Positions 5,174 through 13,397 of a stretch of 14,396 nt of DNA are shown here, one piece after another. The position numbers and the translations under genes were made by a program. The notes beneath the pieces are model-generated. The model was not told the DNA's origin. It saw only the letters and a list, made by a program, of their open reading frames with translations, and made no database searches. This stretch comes from Deferribacteraceae bacterium (lineage in GTDB: Bacteria; Chrysiogenota; Deferribacteres; Deferribacterales; JAISNW01), in contig JAITJJ010000114.1 of assembly GCA_031278965.1 (NCBI GenBank), forward strand, positions 1-14,396, in the 5' to 3' direction. Position 1 is the first letter of the stretch; each line of letters opens with the position of its first letter.

Positions 5174-7508
5174 CGTTTGCCGTCACTGCGGGGCAGCTTC
5201 GGAAGAAGAGTTCTGCTGTGACGGTTGCCGCACCGCTTGGGATATGATTCACAGCCTTGGGCTCGGCAGTTACTACGAGCGCAAGGTTGGGGTTGTGACT
5301 GCAAAGGTTGATCCCAATGTTTTTGTCGTTGAAGAGCTCTTTAAAGATTGTGTAACGGAGAATCCCTCCGGAACATATTCTGTTGTCTTTTTCATAACCT
5401 CTGTCCGTTGCGCCGCCTGTGTCTGGTTGGTGGAAAATATCATAAAAAAGCAGAGCGGCGTTTTATCTGTCAGGGTCAATTATGCCACTTATAGAACGGT
5501 TTTAGAGTATGATCCCGCAAAAGTTGATTTAAAAACTATCCTCTTAGCTGTCGCCAAGGCAGGCTATCCTCCGGTGGCAACAAATCCGGCGGTATCCAAC
5601 AAGGAGAAGAAAGACATCTTCATGCGTTTTGCAGTTGGGGCTTTTTTCACCATGCAGCTAATGATGTATAGCTTTGCGCTCTATGCGGGCTATTTTAACG
5701 ATATGCCCCAAACCACCAAAAGCGTTTTTCAGGTTATATCGTGGGTTTTGGCGACACCGGTGCTTATATACACAGGCAAGCCTTTTTTCTTGAATTCCGT
5801 AAAAAATCTCCGCTCCTTCCACGCGTCAATGGATCTTTTGGTGGCGCTAGGCAGCGGGAGTGCATATATTTACAGCGTTGCCGCCATCTTTTTACAGCGT
5901 GAGATATATTTTGATACCTCTGCAACCATTATCACTCTGATCACCTTTGGGAGATACCTTGATATTGCAGCCCGTCATAAGGCGAAATCCGGTCTTTTAA
6001 GCCTCTTTTCCCTTATCCCTATGTTTGCGCGTTTAAAAGGCGAGGGGGATGTTTATGCGGTGGTTCCAGTAGGTCAGGTAAAAGAGGGGGATACCCTTAG
6101 GGTTTCGGCGGGGGATCGGGTGCCGGTGGATGGGGTTGTTATATCCGGCAATGCCGCTGTAGATGAATCCATGCTTACGGGAGAGGCGATAGCGGTGGGA
6201 AAAGCGGAGGGCGACACCCTTTATGCAGGAACGGTGAATACGGACGGGGTTATTGAAATGCGGGCGGTATCCGTGGGGAAAACCACCGTTCTTTCAAAGA
6301 TTATCGCCGCCATAGAAGCAAGCGATATATCAAAGACGCGGATAATAAATATTGTGGACAGAGTATCAGGTATATTCATCCCTATTGTTCTCCTCATAGC
6401 GCTGCTGACTTTTGCGGTTCACCTCTATCTCGGAAGCGGTGTATATGAAGCGCTGATGAATTCGGTAGCTGTTCTTGTGATCGCCTGTCCCTGCGCTCTG
6501 GGGGTGGCGGCGCCCCTCTCTGTCAACGAGGCTTCGTCCCGGGCGGTCAGCATAGGGGCTCTGGTAAAAAACGGGGACGCCTTTGAGCTCCTTTCAAAAC
6601 TTGATATGGTTTGCCTTGATAAGACGGGAACCCTCACTGGAGGAAAACCTAAGATAGAGGAATACAAAAGCTATATTGATGAAAAAAAGTTTCTCTCCCT
6701 CTCCGCGGCGGCGGAGAGCTATTCAAACCACTTGCTTGCTAAGACTATCTCCACATTTGCGGCGCCGATCAAACATAAACTCATCTCATTTACGGAAAAA
6801 CAAGGGAAGGGGATAAGCGCAACCCTTGAGGTGGACGGAGAAAGCTATGATTTGGCGGTGGGAAGGTTTGACTATGTTAAAGATTTTTGCAAACGCCCGA
6901 TGGAGAAGTTGGAGAGCAGGGGGAAAACAGAGGTTTACACGGTGATAAGCGGCGAATGTGCCGGTTACTTCCTGCTGACAGACCCGCTCCGCCCGGAAGC
7001 GGAGGAGGTGATAAAGAGTTTAAGACGCAGGTACCGTGTAGAACTCCTGTCGGGGGATAATGAAGGGGTTCTCTCATCCATTGCGGAAAAACTTCCCGGC
7101 GTAACTTATAAGGCAGGGTTAAGCCCTTTTGATAAGATTGAAGCGATAAGGGATTATCAGAAAGATAAAGTTGTTGCAATGGTGGGAGACGGGATAAATG
7201 ATGCTTTGGCGCTGAAAGAAGCCGCTATTGGGGTTGCTATGGGGCAGAAGGCATCCGATATCGCCGTGGAATCCGCAGATATTGTTCTGGTGCGCACGGA
7301 TTTGCGGATATTTGAGCGGCTTATAAATCTTTCCGGCAAAACTGTAAAAACCATAAGGCAGAATCTGGCTTGGGCATTTTCCTATAACCTAGTGGCGATT
7401 CCTATGGCGGCTATAGGGGTACTGCACCCGATAGTAAGCGCTATAAGCATGATTACAAGCTCACTGATAGTGGTAATAAACTCCGGCAGGATCAGAAGAG
7501 CGGCATGA
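5163..7508 (+). CDS. ccoI: CcoI (FixI), P1B copper-transporting ATPase for cbb3 oxidase
   Basis: This P-type ATPase moves Cu(I) to the periplasm for loading the cbb3 oxidase; it is slower and more dedicated than CopA. Numbering from ATG 5163 (781 residues): an N-terminal cysteine cluster (C6, C9, C18, C19, C22) typical of FixI; a heavy-metal domain with CAAC at 83-86; the actuator LTGE near 339-341; the membrane copper site CPC (442-444); the phosphorylation site DKTGT (D486); and GDGIND (675-680). The HP motif reads NHLLAKT and the hinge reads NDALAL; both have leucine where the ATPase family usually has proline (codons TTG at 6732 and 7206). TTG 5160 is an alternative start, one codon earlier. 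It overlaps ccoS and ends the operon, facing copA. Confidence 0.92.
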   Translation: MTISVCRHCGAASEEEFCCDGCRTAWDMIHSLGLGSYYERKVGVVTAKVDPNVFVVEELFKDCVTENPSGTYSVVFFITSVRCAACVWLVENIIKKQSGVLSVRVNYATYRTVLEYDPAKVDLKTILLAVAKAGYPPVATNPAVSNKEKKDIFMRFAVGAFFTMQLMMYSFALYAGYFNDMPQTTKSVFQVISWVLATPVLIYTGKPFFLNSVKNLRSFHASMDLLVALGSGSAYIYSVAAIFLQREIYFDTSATIITLITFGRYLDIAARHKAKSGLLSLFSLIPMFARLKGEGDVYAVVPVGQVKEGDTLRVSAGDRVPVDGVVISGNAAVDESMLTGEAIAVGKAEGDTLYAGTVNTDGVIEMRAVSVGKTTVLSKIIAAIEASDISKTRIINIVDRVSGIFIPIVLLIALLTFAVHLYLGSGVYEALMNSVAVLVIACPCALGVAAPLSVNEASSRAVSIGALVKNGDAFELLSKLDMVCLDKTGTLTGGKPKIEEYKSYIDEKKFLSLSAAAESYSNHLLAKTISTFAAPIKHKLISFTEKQGKGISATLEVDGESYDLAVGRFDYVKDFCKRPMEKLESRGKTEVYTVISGECAGYFLLTDPLRPEAEEVIKSLRRRYRVELLSGDNEGVLSSIAEKLPGVTYKAGLSPFDKIEAIRDYQKDKVVAMVGDGINDALALKEAAIGVAMGQKASDIAVESADIVLVRTDLRIFERLINLSGKTVKTIRQNLAWAFSYNLVAIPMAAIGVLHPIVSAISMITSSLIVVINSGRIRRAA

Positions 7509-7682
7509 AAAAAAGACAGGATAAATTTTTACGTAAACTTTAAAAAGTTAAGGTTTTGGGGGAAAATCGGCGGCTGCCGGCAAAACATAGGCAACTACCC
7601 TAAGAACTATGAGGAAATATTTCGCCCCCTATATCCTGCGCTATCACTATCATCGGTTTTTAAGGCGCCGCTTTAACGTTGC
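7509..7682. other. Convergent intergenic gap between ccoI and copA
   Basis: This gap of 174 bases holds the ends of two opposing transcription units. An AT-rich hairpin (AACTTT 7536-7541 with AAAGTT 7544-7549) is the only candidate for a terminator and is weak. No convincing GC-rich stem with a T-run is visible on either strand, so transcripts may run into the opposite gene. Confidence 0.35.
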
Positions 7683-9881
7683 TTATATTATTGCGGCATC
7701 AGGCTTGAATCTCTTTAGCCGTAAGGAGTTAAAAACCACAGACACGCTTGAAAAGCTCATCATGAGGGCGGCTATCATCGGGTTTAGCAACGGTCCTCCA
7801 AAGATGTGAAGAGCACCCATGGCTACAGGGATCCCAAGCGTATTATAGGCGAAAGCCCAAAAGAGGTTCTGCTTTATATTCCGCACAGTTCTGCGAGAGA
7901 GTTCTATCGCCAGAGCAACATCTAAAAGATCATTTTTCATAAGGACTATGCCGGCGCTGTTTATGGCGGCATCAGTTCCAGAGGCAAGGGCTATTCCAAC
8001 ATCCGCCTCCGCCAGAGCGGGGGCATCGTTTATCCCGTCCCCCGCCATAGCGACTCTCTTTCCGCTCTCCCTTGCCTTTCGGACAATTTCCGCTTTCTCC
8101 GCAGGAGTAAGTTCTGAAATATACTTTTCAACCCCAACCGTTTTTGCGGCTGCTCCAGTGGCGGAACTGTTATCTCCGGTAAGGATAATTACTTCAATAC
8201 CCAGCGCCTTTAACCTATCCGCCGCTATGCGGCTGGACGGTTTCACCGTATCGGAGGCGGTTAAAGCCCCTGCGAACATTCCGTTTAACGCCATATAGAT
8301 TAAGGTTTTCCCCTCATTTTCCAAATTTTGGGATATTTCAACCCCATTTTCCGCCATAAGTTTTTTGCTACCGAGCAAAACGGCGGTTTTCCCCGTTGTG
8401 CAGCGCACGCCAAAGCCTGATAGGGCGGTAAAACCCTCCGCCGAAGGGATAGACTCGCCTTTTGCGGCAAAAGCTTCCATAACAGCCCTCCCCAAAGGGT
8501 GCTCGCTCCCGTTTTCACAGGCGGCGGCAAACCTAAGGATATCATCGGCGGAAAATCCGTTACAAGGAGTAATTTCTGCAATGCGTGGCCTGCCTTCGGT
8601 GATTGTGCCGGTTTTATCCACAAAAATCGTATTAACGCTATGGGCTGTTTCTATGGCGAAGCCGTTTTTAAATAAGATGCCAAAACGCGCACCAAGCCCC
8701 GCCGCTACCATGATCGCCATTGGCGTTGCAAGCCCCAATGCGCAGGGACAGGCTATTATAAGAACAGCGATAAATATCTTCATAGCTATGGGGAAGCTCT
8801 CTCCCGAAATAAGCCAGAGAGCGGCGCTCATAAAGGCTAGGGAGGCTACGGCAGGCACAAAATATAACGATACTTTATCCGCAAGACGGGCTATCGGCGC
8901 TTTGGAGCTTTGGGCGTTCTCCACAAGCTCCGCAATCTTCGCCAGAACAGTGTCGCCCCCCACCTTTTCTGCTCTGTATAATACTTTCCCGAATTTATTC
9001 AATGTGCCGCCTATCAGGGGATCGCCCGCTTTTTTCTCAACGGGGAGGCTCTCCCCCGTCAGCATGGATTCGTCAACAGAGGTTTCCCCCGCTAGTATTA
9101 CCCCGTCCGCGGGAAAAACTCCCCCCGGTTTTACTATAATGGTATCCCCCGCTTTTATCTGCTGGACGTCCATTATAATTTCCTCTCCGTTCCGTATGAC
9201 CAACGCTTCTTTCGGGGAGAGGTCAAGGAGGGTTTTTACGGCATCTCCGGTGGTCTTTTTTGCCCTCGCCTCAATATACCTCCCTATGCTTACCAGTGTT
9301 ATGATAACGCCGGCGGATTCAAAATAGAGGCTATGGGGGGTTGGGTGGGGGAGTTCAACGATGATTTCAACAAGGCTGTAAATATATGCAGCGGAAGTGC
9401 CTATGGCAATTAAGGAATCCATATTCGGAGAGAGGTTTGCCAAACTTTTAAACCCAACGGTAAAAAATCTGCGCCCAAAAAATAGAATCGGAGTGCAGAG
9501 TATAAGTTCCGCAAACGCTATCCATTTGTGACAGACGGCAGTAACATTGATGGTTAGCTCGCCGGGGGCAAACATGGAAAACATGGCGATAAAAAAGAGA
9601 GGAACACAGAAAAGTGCCGCTAAAACGCAATCTTTTTTTAGACGCGGGGTTTCGTCTGGGGCGGGCTCAAAAGAGGCGGAATAACCCGCTTTGTCAACGG
9701 AATTTTTTATGGCGGCAACGGTTGTGATATCTTCATCGTAGCGGACAGTCAATTTTTCCGAAGCAAAGTTCACAACGGCGAAGGAAACCCCGTCTACCTT
9801 TTTAACAGAGCGTTCCACTGCATTTGCACATGCGGCGCACGTCATCCCCCCGATATTGAGGATAATTTTTGCGGAACGCAT
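7683..9881 (-). CDS. copA: CopA-type copper-exporting P1B ATPase
   Basis: A 732-residue Cu(I) efflux ATPase of the inner membrane. Domains in order: one heavy-metal-binding domain with GGMTCAAC (C15, C18); four spans; actuator LTGES (275-277); CPC metal site in span 6 (C378, C380); DKTGT (D422); SEHPLG (H461, P462); TGD (568-570); GDGINDAPAL (614-623); then the YN (679-680) and MSFSS (708-712) motifs of the last two spans, which are diagnostic for Cu(I) specificity. All catalytic residues are present. The start ATG (9881-9879) lies one base after the surE stop and has no visible ribosome site, so translation is probably coupled to surE. No copper-responsive regulator or operator is seen. It differs from the neighbouring CcoI in lacking the N-terminal cysteine cluster. 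Confidence 0.92.
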   Translation of the reverse strand: MRSAKIILNIGGMTCAACANAVERSVKKVDGVSFAVVNFASEKLTVRYDEDITTVAAIKNSVDKAGYSASFEPAPDETPRLKKDCVLAALFCVPLFFIAMFSMFAPGELTINVTAVCHKWIAFAELILCTPILFFGRRFFTVGFKSLANLSPNMDSLIAIGTSAAYIYSLVEIIVELPHPTPHSLYFESAGVIITLVSIGRYIEARAKKTTGDAVKTLLDLSPKEALVIRNGEEIIMDVQQIKAGDTIIVKPGGVFPADGVILAGETSVDESMLTGESLPVEKKAGDPLIGGTLNKFGKVLYRAEKVGGDTVLAKIAELVENAQSSKAPIARLADKVSLYFVPAVASLAFMSAALWLISGESFPIAMKIFIAVLIIACPCALGLATPMAIMVAAGLGARFGILFKNGFAIETAHSVNTIFVDKTGTITEGRPRIAEITPCNGFSADDILRFAAACENGSEHPLGRAVMEAFAAKGESIPSAEGFTALSGFGVRCTTGKTAVLLGSKKLMAENGVEISQNLENEGKTLIYMALNGMFAGALTASDTVKPSSRIAADRLKALGIEVIILTGDNSSATGAAAKTVGVEKYISELTPAEKAEIVRKARESGKRVAMAGDGINDAPALAEADVGIALASGTDAAINSAGIVLMKNDLLDVALAIELSRRTVRNIKQNLFWAFAYNTLGIPVAMGALHIFGGPLLNPMIAALMMSFSSVSVVFNSLRLKRFKPDAAII

Positions 9882-9882
9882 G

Positions 9883-10641
9883 TTATATAACGGGAGCGGA
9901 CGGTATCAGCGGGAGGATGTCCCGTGCCGTGCGGTCGGAATACATCGGGGTAACCGAAACATATCCCTTGTTCAACCAAAACATGTCGCACCCTTCTGGA
10001 GGTTCCGGGGTAAGATACTCTTTTATCCAATAATATATATCTCCGTTGGGGTTTACCCGCTTTTCATAGGAGAGCAGGCTAGGGGAGGGCGATAGGGTGG
10101 CGGGGGCAAACCCTTTTATCTCCCTTAAGGGGAGAAGCGGAATATTGAGGTTATACAATATCCCTTTGGGGAGCTTCTTTTCTTCCATTATTTTAAGCCA
10201 TTCAAGGGCGATATGGGCGGAGGGGGCGAAGTCAGGCTTTTCGCCGTCCGATGTGCGCAAACTGACCGCAACGGAAGTAACTCCGCACATTACCCCTTCG
10301 TTGGCAGCGGAAACCGTTCCGGAGTGATAAACATTCGGCGACACATTTACCCCGGGATTTATTCCCGCAAAAAGATAATCCGGCTTTGCAGGGACTAGCT
10401 GATTTAGGGCTATCCTAACGCAATCCACCGGAGTGCCGGATATGGAGTAACCGAAAAATTCTCCGTTTTTATAATAATCCCGCTGAATCAGAGGATGCCG
10501 GGCTGTGATAGCGCTCGACGCCCCGGAGTGTTCCACCGATGGAGCGGCAGCCACGACCTTAGCTGCTTTTCCTAATGATCGGACAAGATAATAAAGCCCT
10601 TCGGCACCTATTCCATCATCGTTTACAGTTAAAATATTCAT
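9883..10641 (-). CDS. surE: SurE 5'/3'-nucleotidase
   Basis: SurE is a metal-dependent phosphatase that removes phosphate from nucleoside 5'- and 3'-monophosphates (EC 3.1.3.5) and often from short polyphosphate. The 252-residue length is typical. The metal and catalytic residues are in place: NDDG with D8 and D9, S39 in EHSGAS, and N95 in AGINPGVN. Other family motifs are SGTPVDCVR (68-76) and HSGTVSAANEG. The C-terminal half has the usual long extension used for dimer and tetramer contacts. SurE commonly sits with pcm, rpoS or surA-type genes, but here it is followed one base later by copA, a rare pairing. The ATG at 10641 has no obvious ribosome site and lies only six bases from a good -10 element. 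Confidence 0.95.
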   Translation of the reverse strand: MNILTVNDDGIGAEGLYYLVRSLGKAAKVVAAAPSVEHSGASSAITARHPLIQRDYYKNGEFFGYSISGTPVDCVRIALNQLVPAKPDYLFAGINPGVNVSPNVYHSGTVSAANEGVMCGVTSVAVSLRTSDGEKPDFAPSAHIALEWLKIMEEKKLPKGILYNLNIPLLPLREIKGFAPATLSPSPSLLSYEKRVNPNGDIYYWIKEYLTPEPPEGCDMFWLNKGYVSVTPMYSDRTARDILPLIPSAPVI

Positions 10642-10647
10642 AGCGGA

Positions 10648-10676
10648 AGTTTAAGGCAGAGTCAAGGATAAGTCAA
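10648..10676 (-). promoter_or_regulatory. Promoter for surE-copA, possibly giving a leaderless mRNA
   Basis: On the minus strand TTGACT (10676-10671) and TAAACT (10653-10648) are separated by 17 bases. The -10 ends six bases before the surE ATG, so transcription would begin at or next to the start codon. That agrees with the lack of a ribosome site. A second TTGACT lies at 10665-10660. Confidence 0.45.
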
Positions 10677-10733
10677 GACCAATGCTTCTATAGCAGGGTG
10701 TTGAAAATTGGATAAGATATGCCCTCCGCCTTT

Positions 10734-12065
10734 TTAGTTGATCGGGGCAATTTGCTCGCGCATTTTTTCCGATTCCAAGCACCCTTCTCCAAGCCTATGG
10801 TATTCAAAACCTTCAACCTGATCTCTCGCAAGGAGATTTCTCAGATCAATGATCTTTGCCTGCCGCATGGCGGCTTTTACCCTCCTAAAGTTAAGTTTTG
10901 CAAACTCGCTCCACTCGGTGAGTATGGCCAATATATCTGCTCCGCCTGCCGCATCATAGGGGTTTTTTGCATAGTAAACCGCATCTTTCAACTGCTCTCT
11001 GGCGTTGTTCATCCCTTTGGGATCATATGCCCTTAAAGCAACCCCTAGGCGTAAAAGCTCCCTGCATATATCCACAGCAGGAGACTCTCTCACATCATCT
11101 GTGCCGCTCTTATAGGTCAGGCCTAAAACAGCAACAGTTGCGCCATCAGGAACAAGCTCCGCTATCCTGTGCGCCATATCAATCTTGCGCTGTTCGTTCT
11201 TTTCTATGGCAGTATCTGTGAGATGAAGGTTCACGTTGCAACGCTTTGCCATATTTGCCAGAGCAAGGGTATCTTTGGGAAAACAGGAACCGCCGTAACC
11301 GGGTCCGGGTTTTAGGAATTTAGGACCTATCCTTGAATCAAGCCCTATGCCAAGAGCCACTTCTTCAATCCTCGCTCCGCACTTTTCACAAAAATTTGAT
11401 ATTTCATTGATATATAAAACCTTCATGGCAAGAAAAGCGTTGGATGCGTATTTTATAACTTCTGCAGAGTTTCTTGCAGTAACAAGAATTTTAGTTTTCC
11501 CTTCAAAAGGCTCGTATAACCTTTTTAATATCAAAACTGCCCTTTCGGAATCCGTTCCTATTACAATTCTGTCAGGGTTAAAAAAATCGTATACGGCAAA
11601 CCCTTCCCTAAGAAATTCAGGGAGGGAAACAAGATCGAAATCCGCTGAAGGGTTCATTTTTGCGATAAGTTTTTCAACACTTTCTCCCGTAGATACCGGC
11701 ACTGTTGATTTAATTGCCACAACAGTATACTTTTTTAAGTGAGGGGCAATATCTTCCGCAGCTTGATAGAGATATTTTAAGTCCGCCTCTTTTGTTACAG
11801 GGTGGGTTGGAGTGCCGACAGCGATAATAACCACATCTGCCCATTCTATATCGCCAATATCAGAGGAAAATTTTAGCACTCCTTCGCTTCTGTTTTTATG
11901 ATAAAGATCCTCAAGCCCCTCCTCAAAGATGGTAATCTTTCCCGAGTTTAGCATATCAATCTTTGCGGATAGCTTATCAATACATATTACATTGTTCCCC
12001 AACTCTGCAAAACCCACTCCGGTGGGAAGTCCCACATATCCTGTACCGATTACAGCTATATTCAT
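10734..12065 (-). CDS. ugd: UDP-glucose 6-dehydrogenase
   Basis: This enzyme oxidises UDP-glucose to UDP-glucuronate with two NAD+ (EC 1.1.1.22), giving a precursor for capsule, exopolysaccharide or lipid A sugars. The 443-residue protein has the N-terminal Rossmann motif GTGYVGL (7-13), the substrate segment LPEFLREG (148-155), the conserved lysine in EVIKYASN (K205), and the catalytic cysteine in GPGYGGSCFPKD (C261). The C-terminal UDP-binding Rossmann domain starts near residue 310 (AVLGLTYKSGTDDVRESP). The start has a strong ribosome site (AGGAGG, 12076-12071, five bases away). It lies 19 bases after galE on the same strand, so the two form an operon. GDP-mannose dehydrogenases are related, but the motif set fits UDP-glucose. 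Confidence 0.93.
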   Translation of the reverse strand: MNIAVIGTGYVGLPTGVGFAELGNNVICIDKLSAKIDMLNSGKITIFEEGLEDLYHKNRSEGVLKFSSDIGDIEWADVVIIAVGTPTHPVTKEADLKYLYQAAEDIAPHLKKYTVVAIKSTVPVSTGESVEKLIAKMNPSADFDLVSLPEFLREGFAVYDFFNPDRIVIGTDSERAVLILKRLYEPFEGKTKILVTARNSAEVIKYASNAFLAMKVLYINEISNFCEKCGARIEEVALGIGLDSRIGPKFLKPGPGYGGSCFPKDTLALANMAKRCNVNLHLTDTAIEKNEQRKIDMAHRIAELVPDGATVAVLGLTYKSGTDDVRESPAVDICRELLRLGVALRAYDPKGMNNAREQLKDAVYYAKNPYDAAGGADILAILTEWSEFAKLNFRRVKAAMRQAKIIDLRNLLARDQVEGFEYHRLGEGCLESEKMREQIAPIN

Positions 12066-12084
12066 ATTCTCCTCCTTATCTTTT

Positions 12085-13068
12085 TCAGAACCTTTTGTTT
12101 ACTTCCCAATTCCAAGCTGTTTGTATAATTTTATGAATATCCGTATATTTTGGGGAAAATCCTAGCAAGTGTGCCGCAAGGGTGTTTGCGGCAACGAGAA
12201 CCGGCGGATCCCCCGCTCGTCTCTCCCCTGTAAGCACCGGAACTTTTAGCCCTGTCACGAAATGAACGGCATCTATTATCTCTTTAACCGAGTGTCCTTT
12301 TCCGGTTGCGAGGTTCACGGCAAACCCGCCGCCGTCAGCAAACAGTTTCTCCATTGCCAGAATATGGGCATCCGCAAGGTCTGATACGTGAATATAATCG
12401 CGGATACAGGTGCCGTCCGGGGTATCATAGTCTGTGCCGAAAATGGTAAGTTTTTTGCCGCTCCCTTTTATAAGGGTCTTCAGGGCAAGGGGGATAAGGT
12501 GTGTTTCATGACGGTGGCTCTCGCCTATCGGAAGTGACGGATGTGCCCCCGCCGCGTTAAAATAACGGAGAATGGCATAGTTTAAGCCGTAAGCCGCATT
12601 ATAGTCTTTTAGAACCGTCTCTGCCATCAGTTTGGAAGAACCGTAGGGGTTTATTGGGGCTTGGGGGTGCTCCTCGTCCATAGGTAAGCGCACTGGATTT
12701 CCGTAAGTTGCACAGGTGGAGGAAAAGATAATATTCTTTACGCCAAAATTAAGCATAACCGAGAGGAGGTTGAGGGCGGCGGACAGATTGTTGGTATAAT
12801 ATTTTGCGGGGTCTTTTACCGATTCCCCCACCAGACTTGCGGCGGCAAAGTGAAACACTGCCTTGAAATCATATTTCTTAAAAAGTTCATTTAATTTCAA
12901 AGTGTCGGCGGTGTCGCCTATAACCAAAAGTCTGCCGTCCGCCGCCTCAATATGCCCCTCAGAAAGATTATCGTATATTATCGGTTCATACCCGCGTTCC
13001 GCAAGGGCAGCTGCAGTATGCGAACCTATATACCCCGCTCCGCCGGTCACAAGAACAAACTTTTTCAT
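12085..13068 (-). CDS. galE: UDP-glucose 4-epimerase
   Basis: GalE interconverts UDP-glucose and UDP-galactose with bound NAD+ (EC 5.1.3.2) in the Leloir pathway and for cell-surface sugars. It is a short-chain dehydrogenase-like protein of 327 residues counted from ATG 13068. It shows the NAD-binding TGGAGYIGSH motif (about residues 8-17), SSTCATYGNP with the active-site serine/threonine pocket, and the catalytic YGSSK (Y141, K145). The C-terminal part has the substrate segment RYFNAAGAHP and YDTPDGTCIRDYIHVSDLADAH, typical of GalE. The TTG one codon earlier (13071) is a less likely start. No strong ribosome site is present. Its own promoter lies about 30 bases upstream, and ugd follows directly. 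Confidence 0.95.
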   Translation of the reverse strand: MKKFVLVTGGAGYIGSHTAAALAERGYEPIIYDNLSEGHIEAADGRLLVIGDTADTLKLNELFKKYDFKAVFHFAAASLVGESVKDPAKYYTNNLSAALNLLSVMLNFGVKNIIFSSTCATYGNPVRLPMDEEHPQAPINPYGSSKLMAETVLKDYNAAYGLNYAILRYFNAAGAHPSLPIGESHRHETHLIPLALKTLIKGSGKKLTIFGTDYDTPDGTCIRDYIHVSDLADAHILAMEKLFADGGGFAVNLATGKGHSVKEIIDAVHFVTGLKVPVLTGERRAGDPPVLVAANTLAAHLLGFSPKYTDIHKIIQTAWNWEVNKRF

Positions 13069-13099
13069 CAATTTAGCCTAATTAGTTATTTATAACAAC

Positions 13100-13130
13100 A
13101 TAATACTAGCAGGATATATTTAAATGTCAA
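13100..13130 (-). promoter_or_regulatory. Promoter of the galE-ugd unit
   Basis: On the minus strand a consensus -35, TTGACA (13130-13125), is followed by TATTAT (13105-13100) at 19 bases or TAGTAT (13108-13103) at 16 bases. Either pairing gives a start site about 25-30 bases before galE ATG 13068. Confidence 0.6.
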
Positions 13131-13397
13131 TGTTCGGGATTTAGATAAAAAACGCTATCGCCGCCCTTGAAATATACCGGAAGAAAGACCTTGCGGAAAA
13201 AACCTCTGAAGTCACGCAAAAACAACGGAATTTGTTTGAGCGCATGGATATCCCGCCGCCCACTGCGTTATAATTTGTTGGAGTTCAGGTTTTTAAGGGA
13301 AAAAGTTTTGCACTTCAACAAACGGCTTGGCGGCAGTGGATACCGCTATGTTAGCCCCTTCACGTTATCAGCCGTACGTTGCGCCGAATATAAAAGG
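13131..13397. other. Intergenic stretch between galE promoter and the RocB-like gene
   Basis: No intact gene is seen. On the plus strand a 43-codon open stretch (13145-13273, ending TAA) has a protein-like composition, for example AALEIYRKKDLAEK, without a start codon or ribosome site. It could be a remnant of a lost gene and is vaguely like the small domain of class III aminotransferases, but this is weak. Sequence from 13274 to 13397 shows nothing recognisable. Confidence 0.35.

Noticed and set aside
8365..9327. 320-codon plus-strand open frame opposite copA
   Set aside because: It is the antisense shadow of the fully motif-supported copA gene; the long open length follows from codon composition.
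12997..13081. Ribosomal or transfer RNA genes anywhere in the window
   Set aside because: I looked for tRNA-like cloverleaf ends (GGTTCGAATCC-type arms) and rRNA-like conserved segments in this and the other intergenic stretches and saw none.
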